64,000 nucleotides of DNA, from contig JAAVVG010000010.1 in the NCBI GenBank assembly GCA_012976225.1, positions 744,001 through 808,000 on the forward strand, in the 5' to 3' direction. How positions within the stretch are numbered: position 1 is the stretch's first letter; every line of letters starts with the position of its first letter. Below, piece after piece: positions 35,541 through 45,717 of the stretch. A model generated the notes under the pieces. That model did not search any database and was not told the origin of the DNA. It saw only the letters and a list, made by a program, of their open reading frames with translations. Both the position numbers and the translations under genes were made by a program. Origin of the DNA: Golubevia sp. BC0850. Lineage: Eukaryota; Basidiomycota; Exobasidiomycetes; Golubeviales; Golubeviaceae.

Positions 35541-37142
35541 TTATGAACGATAGGCGTCAGAATCGTCCGAATCAGATTCGTCGAAGTACTCAGAGTAAGC
35601 CGAGGTTGACTTTCTAGGGAAAGGGTGTTTCAGCGAAGGATAATTGAACCTCGAGAACCAATTCACCACGCTCTCATGGTTAGGATTGAGTACTAGAGTT
35701 TCAAGATGTATGAAAGATAGATTAGCTGATAGCATGTTGCGAAGTTCAGAACCTTGAGAGGAAAAGGTCAATCTGAGGAGGTTGTTCTGGCAAGAAGAAA
35801 GAAGCCAGAGGAGAGAATTGAATGTCACTTGAACCTCTGAGTGATCCCATGATTTGCTGAACTTGAAGCTGAGATCTCGTAGATTTGGAGCTGATACAGT
35901 CGAGAAAAATTTGCAGACTGAGGGGCAGATACCTGAGAGATTGAGGACTTTGAGGTTTGGAAATTCTTCTACAGTATCGTCCTCCGGAGTTTGGTGTATT
36001 GACACATGATCAAGTTGAGCAGCTCGAAGAGTCTGGCGAGAGTTGACCAGGATTGATCTGAGAGCACTTGAAAGGATCCTCGTTTCTTCTACCCCCGGTG
36101 TAGGACGGGTAATCAGACTAAATTCTTCCAGCTGGCTCCCGATCCACCTTTCCATTGAGGTCCACGGAATCTCGTAAGCTATGACTTCAAGATCCAGTAC
36201 ATTCAATCCCTCCACTAAGCTGATGCCCTCTGGAATCTCAAGTTGAAGATTGTCCATCACTGCTTCTCCGCCCTCAGGCAAATCGATCGGCATCAGGTTG
36301 AGGGTTAGAGAGATGAGATTGGGGCAAGACCTGATAGAAAAGTCCCATATTGGTCTTCCAAAGTCCATTCGAAAGTATGATAAATCTAGAATCCTGATGG
36401 TGGTTGCGGAGACTGATAGCTTATTCAAAAATTGAGGTTGATCCAGGGAGCTGCTGGCCTGAGATCCAGGATAAGGCGGAGCACAGAACCAGACCTCAGT
36501 GAACCCTTCTCCTGATATTTCGTGAACGTGTTCTAGTAGGGTTGGAAGTTGAGATAGATCTTCGGATAGCAATCTTCTTGAGTGGTTGTTTGTGATTTCT
36601 AGACTCCTCGACTCTTCCACTTGTCCTCTTGCTTTTAAATACATTGGAAAAGGAGCTTCTATCTCGATTTTACGTAGATTAGTGAACAATGGAAGTTGTT
36701 TGAGGAGGATAAGAAGCAGAGGTGAGGAGTCTTCAAAAGTGGTTACATCAATTTCGATGTTGAGTTCTCGGATGGTTTCATTTGAGTTGAGCAGGATTTG
36801 AAAAAGGAGAGAAAGACTTGTAGAAGCTGGACCTTTACCTTTGTGATTTTCTTCAAAGTCGTCCCAGAAGCATGAGAGATTCAACGACACTTTGACCAGC
36901 TTTTGAAGGGCAAGAGCAGACAACCTTGCGAAATGGTCGATGACTTGATCGATGTTACTTCCCTCTCCTAATCTCAATAGGTCGATCTCTTGATGAAGAA
37001 TCGGATTGGCTAGAATGATATTTCTCCATGACTTGTCTACAGCATTTGAGCTTGCAATTGAGGTTGGTGGAAGGAAAGAGAGTGAGTGGGCGAACAGCTC
37101 TGGCAATAGTCCGTCTTTAGGATCGACAAGCTTCATCTCCAT
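35541..37142 (-). CDS. intact F-box/LRR protein, 533 aa
   Basis: Single-exon gene and the only undamaged member of the local family. The F-box is at about residues 10-50 (DGLLPELFAHSLSFLPPTSI, then SSNAVDKSWRNII), which would bind Skp1 in an SCF ubiquitin ligase. Residues 60-500 hold irregular leucine-rich repeats such as LRKIEIEAPFPMYL and FPNLKVLNLSGICPSV, the likely substrate-binding surface. The end carries the family motif VVNWFSRFNYPSLKH and a short acidic tail ending in DAYRS. ATG at 37142. The substrate is unknown. In-frame coding-like sequence after the stop suggests the tail was once longer. Confidence 0.87.
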   Translation of the reverse strand: MEMKLVDPKDGLLPELFAHSLSFLPPTSIASSNAVDKSWRNIILANPILHQEIDLLRLGEGSNIDQVIDHFARLSALALQKLVKVSLNLSCFWDDFEENHKGKGPASTSLSLLFQILLNSNETIRELNIEIDVTTFEDSSPLLLILLKQLPLFTNLRKIEIEAPFPMYLKARGQVEESRSLEITNNHSRRLLSEDLSQLPTLLEHVHEISGEGFTEVWFCAPPYPGSQASSSLDQPQFLNKLSVSATTIRILDLSYFRMDFGRPIWDFSIRSCPNLISLTLNLMPIDLPEGGEAVMDNLQLEIPEGISLVEGLNVLDLEVIAYEIPWTSMERWIGSQLEEFSLITRPTPGVEETRILSSALRSILVNSRQTLRAAQLDHVSIHQTPEDDTVEEFPNLKVLNLSGICPSVCKFFSTVSAPNLRDLSFKFSKSWDHSEVQVTFNSLLWLLSSCQNNLLRLTFSSQGSELRNMLSANLSFIHLETLVLNPNHESVVNWFSRFNYPSLKHPFPRKSTSAYSEYFDESDSDDSDAYRS

Positions 37143-37651
37143 GTTTGGGAAAAATGAGACAAGTGGAGATCCAGTTGTTTAATATTTGATTGAAAAAAAG
37201 TGAATGTGACGAAAGGAAGAAGTATCAGAAGCCAAAGCCTCTCTTTTCTCGTACCATGAGGTCTCAGAATCTCGGATACGCACTGTACGGAGCTGCCACT
37301 TCAATCACCAATGGAGAGCACCAACTGGATTGGCCGCCTCCAACTAAATGCCTCAGCTTTTCCAGCGACTTCTCTTATCTGTTCTGAGATCCAATCCATT
37401 TTGATCTCCTTTGGCTCTCTTTGAGCTTTTTTGGTAAATCATCGAGGATGTTTCAAACCCGTCTCACTTATTCCTAAATCACTTGTAGCCTCTGCAAAGA
37501 GCAAGGTGATTCCCTAAAAGAAATCGACTTGCCGGAGCGAGGATTTGTCTCGAGCTTTTTCCTGAGAGAGAGAACTTTCTCCTCTTCTCCCTTCATAAAT
37601 CTACCACTCCTCGCAAGCCTTCTCACTCCTTCTCATTTTCCATTCTACCTC
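37143..37651. other. upstream region of the intact F-box gene
   Basis: 509 nt between the F-box ATG and the start of repeat copy 2. No gene or recognised element; short open frames lack support. Confidence 0.4.
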
Positions 37652-39680
37652 CTTCGCATACGGGAACCGAAAAAAGAGGCAGAAGTTGCTATTTGAGAAT
37701 TTTGAAAACATTGAGGTACAGAAAGAGAGACTTGAACGATTTGAGCTACTTGAAAGGAATTTACTGGGCGTTACGGACTAGAGAAGATCCATCGACAGCG
37801 AGTAAACAACCTTGAAGACGGACGGAGGTGATTCAACATCATCTTCGTAGCTTTGGGGCATTAGGATAGCAAGCAACCTCAGCTTCCTCACGATTGGCGT
37901 TTCCAGAATTTCCCCGAAAGGTGATTTTCTTGAGCTCAGGATAACCAAGTGAAGAGTAAGCTTTAAGAATCATTCTAGATTGGACCAAAAGCTTGAATTC
38001 TTCTAAACGTACGTGGAAAGGAAATCGCTTGAAGATGAAGTTCCTTTGCCTTTAGTTCTCCTATTATATACATCCCATCATCGCTGAAGACTCCGTCATC
38101 TAGAAGGCATCGAGCAATTGAGTGACTGGAGCTTCTGAGGATCTGGAAGGCGGACTGATGAAAGACCATAATATCGTCACAGCTTGTGGGTTGATCATCC
38201 AGGACCAACCATAAATTGACTAAACCAGGGGGATAGCTTGAAGCAGCGAAGAATTCAAATAGGGCCAAATTTGAAGTGAGATGAAGAGTTCTCAGAGCTC
38301 GGAAGTTTAACCCTCCAAGAAAGCATATGTTGGAATCAGATGGTAGATAGACTGAATAGAGTCGAAGGTAGTCGAGAGAAGGAGCGTCGGCATTTAAAGA
38401 GGAGATGAGAGATTCAGCATCGGCAAATTTGTTCTCCTTCTCATTCAAGCTTTGCTACACTCTTAAATCCTTGAGCTTTTTGCCAATCCAGTTTGAGAAA
38501 GCTCGGTCCCAAACGATAGGAACTGAACATTGAGTAAGATGTAAATCCTGTAAATTCGAGCTGCAATTCCGTGGAACGAGAAACTCAAAATGTCCTTCTT
38601 CTTCTTCATCATCCTCTCCACCGTCTAGTCGTAGAGATTGGAGGTTTGAGCATGTAAAGATGAATTGAAGATAGCCCACCATGATAGATACACTAGAGGG
38701 TGATAGACGAAGTCTTTTCATGGCCTCTTGAGATCCTTTGTTCAGCTCCCCAAGAACTCACAATTCCACGTAGCTGTAGTCATCCTCCAACTGTTCAATA
38801 TCTCCTTTGGTAAAACGTCTAATCTCCCGAATTAATCCCGTAAATTCAGGATCTAAATCTGACATTGAAACTCCCGAGCTGTCGAAAGCATCGATTTCAT
38901 AGAGGGTCAAGACCATCGTCAGAGAAACGGCCTTCAGAGTCAACCAAGCTGAAGCCTGGATGTCCACTTGACTCAGTTGAGGAAATACATTGAGGTTTCG
39001 TAGAAGCGTAATGATCTGATCACCGATTCTCCATTCACTATCTGGGATCATGTCAGGATTCCAAACCCGTCCGTAGAAGTTAATTCTTTTCGTGGGTATG
39101 ACTAGAAAGTTCCAAGATATCGAAGACGATAGAAACTCTGCTTGATGGCCATTCTTCAGAAGCCGAGTCTTTGTCATCTACGAAAGGAAACAGATGAATT
39201 GAAACGTCTTTGAGCTTGTTCTTGGAGAGGATTGAATGTCTGAGGAGCTTCTTGAATTCCTTTGGTATCTGCTTGCCTGGAAAGCTATCTTGTTCGTAGA
39301 ACCTCTCGAGTTCCTCTGTATCTATGTCTTGATCTGTGATGGTAAAGAGGGTAGTGTCTGACTGTATGTATGCATTGCCTCCAAGCTCGGTTGGTGGCTG
39401 AAGAACGAGCTACGTTGACGTTTGAAAGCAAGCTGAAGATGTGAAGAAACAGCTCATTCGGAAGTAATCTTAGTGGATCTTTGAATCTAGAGCCCTCCAT
39501 GTTTGACGAAGGAAGAGGTGGAAGAGTTGGATGGAAGAGATGATACGAGAGAGACTGAGGCTTGAGAGAGAGTTCGATTTAACGCTTAACAAGATCATTT
39601 TCTGAATGTCGATGAGAGAGCTACTCACTACTAAGGCCTTGAGAATGCTCCCTTTTCAAGAGAAGGTCTTGAAGTAAGAG
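37652..39680 (-). repeat. 2.0-kb dispersed repeat, copy 2 (inverted)
   Basis: Reverse-complement partner of copy 1 at 16010-18036, separated from it by about 19.6 kb. Differences noticed lie mainly outside the F-box core: CCTTTTC/CCTTCTC and ATTCCCAA/ATTCTCAA at the 5' end, a 3-nt indel and GGACC/GTACC at the 3' end. In the core it shares with copy 3 the CCACTAAG variant where copy 1 has CCTCTAAG. Confidence 0.85.
37839..39500 (-). pseudogene. broken F-box/LRR gene, copy 2
   Basis: Same length and same reading-frame interruptions as copy 1: F-box ORF of 71 codons, then pieces of 139, 88 and 157 codons whose translations are identical to those of copy 1. Its TGA and TAG stops fall at the mirrored positions. 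The 3' tail is shifted as in copy 1. It stands back to back with the mitochondrial carrier gene (ATG at 39769). Confidence 0.8.
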
Positions 39681-39768
39681 ATAGAATGGGTATAGGAAGA
39701 CAGAAAGAATTGAAATCAACGCTTCGCACTTCTCTCTCTTGCATCTTATACCCCTCCTACGTGCACTA
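39501..39768. promoter_or_regulatory. upstream region of the mitochondrial carrier gene
   Basis: 268 nt, two thirds of which are the 5' flank of repeat copy 2. The carrier gene therefore has at most about 90 nt of unique upstream DNA (39681-39768), so its promoter may lie inside the duplicated block or be very short. Confidence 0.4.
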
Positions 39769-41474
39769 ATGTCTTCCTTAAAATCCTGGCCTCCGTTAGA
39801 GATTCCGTTCTCCGATCTAGTAGCTGGATCAGCTGCCGGAGCAGCTCAAGTATTCGTAGGACAACCTCTTGATACGATTCGAGTCAGAGCTCAATTATCT
39901 CCGAAGGGAATGTTTAATGGTCCTTGGGATATCTTCAAGGTGACCGTTAGGAAAGAAGGTTTACTGGCTCTCTACAAAGGTTAGTCTTGCTTCGTTTCAT
40001 CGGGAAGGAGGGCAGAGGAATGGGCTGTACGTAGGACTGCAGAGGTCAGAGGTGGAGAAGGAGGAGAAGAGGAGGAGAAGGACAAGACTCAAGAGCTAGC
40101 AGGTTGAAGTGGAATGCTGAAAGCGGTCACCAAGCTGCTGGCTTGACTGAATATGGTACTCATGATGTTTTGACTTCAGCTTCAGACTCGAGTTAGAGTC
40201 ACCCTCGACAATTGTAGCTCGTTGAGGTTCTCCCCAGCAAGATTCTCGAAGGACTCTTCCGTCTACTCCTCTTTCCCTCACCTGGCTCTCTAACCTGTCT
40301 ATCTTCCTTCAAAACTTTGTCGTTTCTATCCTCATTCTTCAGGAATGGCCTCTCCTCTCCTAGGAGTAGCGGCTCAGAATTCTCTCCTCTTCACAGCATT
40401 TGCACTTTCCAAAAGAATAGTTTCTTCAACTCCTGACTTGTCTATTCCTCAAATCGCTGCTGCTGGTGCTTTAGCTGGATCCGTCAATTCTCTTGTCGCC
40501 AGTCCGGTTGAGCTCTTCAAGATCAGAATGCAGGCTCAGGTGAGTTCGAAGGGAGATTGGAAGAACAGGCAACCATCAGCCTGCAGAGCTCTGTTTCTCA
40601 GACATTGAACATACTCTTTGCTTTCATCATTCCATGGTTTTTTTCTCTCTTCCTGTCGAGCAGTATGGTGCAGCTTCGGACAAGAAGTTGACTCAGGTGG
40701 CGGCAGATTGTGAGTTTCAGCGAAACCACCAATGAAAACAAAATTCTCTATCGAGTTTTCCTCGGGTATAGTTCGCTGACTATAATGTCTCACTTCCTGA
40801 CTGCTCACAGTATGGAAAGAAGCCGGACTCCGACGAGGAATGATGAGAGGTTTCTGGGTTGGTAGCTTCTCTTTTCTCTCACCCGCTCTCCTTCTTCTCC
40901 ATTCGTTTCTGACCCCACTTTTCATGATTATTCTCATCATTCAGATTACAGTCATGAGAGAAGCTCCAGCCTACGCAGGATTCTACGCAGGATTCGAAAA
41001 TACCAAAAGAACTTTCAGAACTCAACTATTCCCAGATCTTCCAAAAGACCAGAATCTACCGGTCTGGGCTCTTATGATCTCTGGAAGTGTGGGTGGAATC
41101 TGTAATTGGTTGGCTTGCTATCCTATTGGTCAGTTTCTTGTCACTCCCAAACGAGACTCAATCTGTCACTCTGCTTTCTTCATCGAGATCAAAGTAATAG
41201 CAGTCTAATGTTGGCTCCTCTCCCTTCCTCCGCCCACCACACAGATGTCGTGAAATCCCACGTTCAACTGACGTCTCACAAGCTAGGCCCAACTTACATC
41301 TTCAAAGAATTTGGAACAGTCATTCGGGAAGGAGGAAATGGGGCTCTCTTTAGAGGACTCAGTCCCACGCTTCTGAGAGCGGTACCAGCTGCTGCTGCTA
41401 CATTCACTGCATTCGAGTTGACAAAAGGAGTCTTGGAAGGCAAGAGTGCGGACTCTCTGAAGGATGTGGAGTAG
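39769..41474 (+). CDS. mitochondrial carrier (SLC25 family), 304 aa
   Basis: Inner-membrane solute carrier with the expected three repeats. Exons are 39769-39979, 40343-40539, 40664-40709, 40811-40857, 40945-41128 and 41245-41474 (introns 363, 124, 101, 87, 116 nt), totalling 304 codons. The three signatures PLDTIRV, PVELFKI and PIDVVKS fit PX[D/E]XX[K/R]; the first has Arg and the others Lys. The matrix-helix segments GPWDIFKVTVRKEGLLALYKG and GPTYIFKEFGTVIREGG are present. The segment MREAPAYAGFYAGFE in the second half resembles carnitine/ornithine and Ymc1-type carriers, so an amino-acid, carnitine or related carboxylate substrate is inferred without finer assignment. The true ATG is 39769; an upstream TTG is ignored. 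Two exons are under 50 nt. Confidence 0.88.
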
Positions 41475-42097
41475 TGATGCAGAAGAAGAATCGCGGTCGA
41501 AGGTGCTGCGTAATGAACAGAACAACTCATGCTGTATTTATACTCATCAATTAGGCGCGTTCCATTCCGCCGTATGTGAACTGTGAGTGTGAGAGAATTG
41601 AAAAAAGAGTTCTCAAGCACTCTTCCCTCCTGAGAGAAGTGTACTTTCTCGCCTTTCACTTCGATTGAATCGACCATTTCTCAGAAACTGTGGTAGAAGT
41701 CATTAAAGTAGATTACTGTATTGTACTTGTTAAGATAAAAAACATGATGTCGAAATGACCTAATCAGAGAGAAAAGAGAAGACACAATAGGTCTTTGACC
41801 GTCAAGGCCATCTACAGCTTTTATTTTAAGGGAGACGTTAGAGAGATGGGAGAGATCGAGAACAAAAGTGAGCAATGAAAGGGGAGTTCTATACATGTGA
41901 GAAAAAGAAGTTGAAGGGTAAAGACTTATTAAATCGAGAAAGGAGAAAAGGGAGAACGAGGAGACGGGTGACGAAGTCAAAGGAAGGATGATACAGAGGA
42001 AGAATCTGACGTGAAGAACACTAAAAAGGGAAAAGAAGACTGCAGGAACATGGGAGCATGGGAAGAAAGGGAAGGGTGAGAGTTTTGAAAGAGAGTG
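41475..42097. other. convergent 3' intergenic region
   Basis: Between the 3' ends of the carrier (+) and the TM-bZIP gene (-). A/T-rich around 41690-41740, a likely polyadenylation area. The minus-strand ORF at 41681-41980 is a Ser/Leu/Phe-rich shadow. Nothing else seen. Confidence 0.45.
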
Positions 42098-45000
42098 CTA
42101 AACTCGTTTCTCAGTTCCGACTCCAATAGCACCCAGAACGGCTTCTCCCAGCTGATGTCTATTCCTAATTCTGGCTCCTGAGATGCTGAACTCTAACTCC
42201 AGGAAAGAGTCTCCGTTGATTGAGCTTACATCATCAAATTGAGGAATGACAGGAGTGGAACTTTGATGGGATGAAATCTTTGAAGAGGAAGAAGACGTTT
42301 TGAAAGATGAACCACCGACCTTGACCAGAGGACTTGATTTTTGAATTTGTTCCTGTTCTTGAAGTTGAGCTAGAGTAGGACAAGATTGAGGAACGATACC
42401 TAAAGCTCTAAAGATCGCTTCAGTAGAACTTGACACTTTAGCTTCTTTCTCTCTTTGTTCTCTCTCTTTCTCTTTCTGCACTTCATTAGCGGAAGGTTTG
42501 ACTTTCAACCCATCACCTAAATCTCTGCTCATAGTGACTGAAGTATCTGGTCTTAAACTTAAAGCTTTAGTAGCTAAACCTTGAAGTCCCCCAGAACTTG
42601 GAGTAGATACAGTCGAAGAACTCTTGGGTTGTTCAGAAGTCGAACATTCTAAATCTTTGAGACTCTTCGGAGTTTGCAGGAACAAGGTCAACTTGGTCGG
42701 AACTGAAGGACAAGCCTCATCTTCTTCACCTTGATTCTCGACTTCTTCAGGGTTCGACTTTCTAAGCCTGTTGGAGACTTCATTAGATTTGGGTGCTCCG
42801 ACAAGAATAAATCCTCTTTCACCATCTAACTCCAATCTACTTCCAATGAAAGCACCGAGGTCTCTAACCTTGTTATCCTGTTCCGAAGTAGAACCAGAGT
42901 CTCTGTAGATTGAAGAGTAATCTTGACTCTTTAGTGCTGGAAGACCTGACAGCCATCCTGAGAAATCTAGCAGCTCGTCCGATAAGTTCGAGAGATCGAT
43001 CCCAGCGCTTTGAGAAGAAGCACTGCTTTGCTCTTCGGGATATTTTGCATCTAGGTAGTAGTTGCCGTTTGGAACGTAGTAGTTGAGAGCTTTGTTGCTT
43101 GTTCCGGATTTGGTAGTCGAAGATCCAGAGCTGCCATTCTTCAAGATCGGTTGAATTGCGTTTGATCCTGCTCCGCGACTGGAATCCTCTATCCTACAGA
43201 CGGGCAATAGTCTTGCAGTCTCCAAGCTGACGTCGGTGATTTGACAAGCTGGAAGTTTCCTGCCTTCCGATTCCATTATTTCATCTTCGACAGAAAGATG
43301 TAAATCTTTGGAAGAGAGATGGGATGAAGGCGTACTGCCTGAAGGAGATTGGGATCTTGAGGGGTTCCTGTTTTGAGCGTTGGATGTCAGAACTCTTCCG
43401 AGAGAGAAAGGTGTGCTACTGCATCGGAGGAAGCATTAGCGAGAGAATAGGAGATGTGGGAAGGAAAGGGAGGTGATCAGTCAGAATGTATGCCATCACT
43501 TTCGACCCTTCTTCACCGCCCTTTCTTGATCGTATCCTTCCGAAAGACTCACCTCGAGCCACTCCCGCCTAGCCTTCCCATTCCGTTCTCAGTTCCACTT
43601 CCACTGGGCATTCCCCAAAGAGCGAAACTGAACAAAATTACCATCAAAGCCATTCCAGAAGCAGTCTTTCTCTGTCCCTGGTTTTGGGTTGAACTAGATT
43701 CAATAGGATTCCTCTCGTTACTGCTTGAGGGGCTCAAATGTTGATTGTGAAGAATTGGAGTTCCAGGAATTGAAAGCGAGAAAGGAGAAGCTGGACCATT
43801 TCCGAAGGAAGAAGTGAAAGAAGGTGCAAGACTTAGATGATGAGGCCTTTTGAGTGGATTTAATCTAGAAGGATTATCGATTGAAGTAGAGAATTCTTCA
43901 GGAATTGAATTCTCGAAAGTGGAAGGATAAGAGAAAGTTGGTTGAGCTTGATCTTGAGATGAGGGACCGTTTTGTGTTCCGGCAAATGATAGATCTAGAT
44001 CCATTGAGTGAGGATCAGAACTAGATTGAGGAAGAACTGAATCCGAATGAGAGAATTCTTGGCCATTTATTAAGTTCATCATTCCTAAACCACCACTTTC
44101 ATTAGAATTAGAGGTAGATCTTTCGACTGCTAGCTGTCGCAGTAAGGCTAAATTTTGAATTTTGGACTGGTTCAATTCATTTTTGAGAGCTTGAACTTCA
44201 TCTGTTCCCTCGTTAGAATAAGAGATAGGCGGTGGAGGGGGAGGAGAGTTCATGGTAATAGTAGATGAAGAAGATTCCACAGTGTTCTCTCTTTCTCTCT
44301 TCTTTCCCTTTTTGTTTCCACCTTTCTTGTTTCCCTTTTCTTCTTGAGGGGATGAAAATTGGTCTTTCTCCTCTTTATTCGCCTTTCCTAAAACCTCTTC
44401 CAAAACTTCCCCGCATTTCTCACCAGCTCTATCTAATTCGATCTTAATCATCTTCTCGACTCTTTCGCCTCCATCAATTTCGTCCTTCAACCTTCCTAGA
44501 ACTGACCAAATCGCTTTGCAAGCTCCCTCTAAGATTTGAGTCTTCTTTTCTAATTCTCCGAACTCTTCCCTTTTCCTCTGTCTGGAGAGGAAAGCTGCAG
44601 CTCTGTTCTTGACCAATCTAGCATCTTTCTTGGATAAACCTGTTACATCTGGAGGAACAAATAGCGAAGAATGAGAGACAGAAGTGTCTACTACTGGTAG
44701 AGGCTTTGTCGAAACGACTGGAGAAGAGGCAGCAGAGGGAGATCCCGAAGAATCATTTGATGTCTGTTGATTGGGAGTTGATTCTGCGTTAGTAGAATTG
44801 CTTTGTTTACGTTTCCCTCTTGTTCCAGCATTCGCAGAAGCTCCACTTTGCCTCCTCGTAGCAGCTTTTGCAGTTGCAGGAGTGGTTTCTTCTGAAGTAC
44901 CGTTAGATCTACTTGCCCCACTACTTGAAACCTTTCTCTTCTTCTCAGCTGGACCAGCCTTACTTTCTAATGTTGGTAAATTTTTTGAAGGAGGTGGAGG

Positions 45001-45717
45001 AGGAGTATTGTAAGTCGAAGTTGAAGCAGAGGAGATCTCCCTCGCACCACCATGATCTGAACTAGAGGAAGAAACTGAAGAGGAGGAAGAAGTTGAGGAA
45101 GTTCCAATCAGTGAAGGGGAGATAGAATTATCTGAAGTAGTTTCAATTCTAGCATTGAAAGCCCATTGATCTTGATTGAAAACTTGAGGATTAGTCGAAG
45201 CATTGTTGAAGAGGGATGGCCAAAGCGAAGAGAAAGTGGAGGGATGACTCCAATCAGTCGATTCTCCATCGTCTTGAGGTTGGAATTCTTGTTTGACTTT
45301 CGAATTAAAAGGGTTGCCAAGCTTGAAAGATGAATCATTTAATGAGAGAGGGTTACCAAAATCAAAATCGAAGGTTAGGTTGGAATCTTGTTGGTGATTG
45401 AATTGTGATGAGATTGGATCTGAGAAATCTAAAGTTGGTGTCTTCAATTCTTCGTCTACGGACATTTCTGAATTGAAATTTAAGGATTGAGGTGAAGAAG
45501 CTGAAGAGGAAGAAGAGGGAGAAGAGGAAGAAGAGAGAGAGGAGGAAGAAGAGGTACAGGTAGGTGCGAAGGTAGACTCCTCTTGGAATTGGTGATTGGA
45601 TTCAGGCAGAATCAAATCTTGAGCGTCTAAGAAAGTTTCAAGTTCATCGAATTGAGTTCCGGATCTCATAGACGTTTCATTATCATATTCCTGATGCTCT
45701 GCAGGATAAGATTCCAT
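42098..45717 (-). CDS. ATF6-like membrane-anchored bZIP transcription factor, 1161 aa
   Basis: Two long frames are one gene: exon 1 45717-43553, a 134-nt intron (GTGAGTC donor, GATGCAG acceptor), exon 2 43418-42098. Phase 2+1 fits and the join is open throughout. Residues 1-350 are Ser-rich and acidic, an activation-type region. The basic region is NRAAAFLSR (371-379, the NxxAAxxSR pattern) in KNRAAAFLSRQRKREEFGEL, followed by a short zipper. One hydrophobic segment, 686-703 (ASGMALMVILFSFALWGM), precedes about 458 residues that would lie in the ER lumen. This is the ATF6/plant bZIP28 layout: cytosolic bZIP, single anchor, luminal sensor. RVLT at 730-733 fits the site-1 protease pattern. The luminal part has Ser-rich linkers and an ordered end (FLELEFSISGARIRNRHQLG); I recognise no family there. 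Topology and cleavage are inference. Confidence 0.82.

Noticed and set aside
16010-39680. Copies 1 and 2 as ends of a transposon or as mobile elements
   Set aside because: No terminal inverted repeats, target-site duplications or transposase; content is a host F-box gene.
43454-45013. Plus-strand ORFs opposite the TM-bZIP gene
   Set aside because: Antisense shadows of Ser-rich coding sequence.
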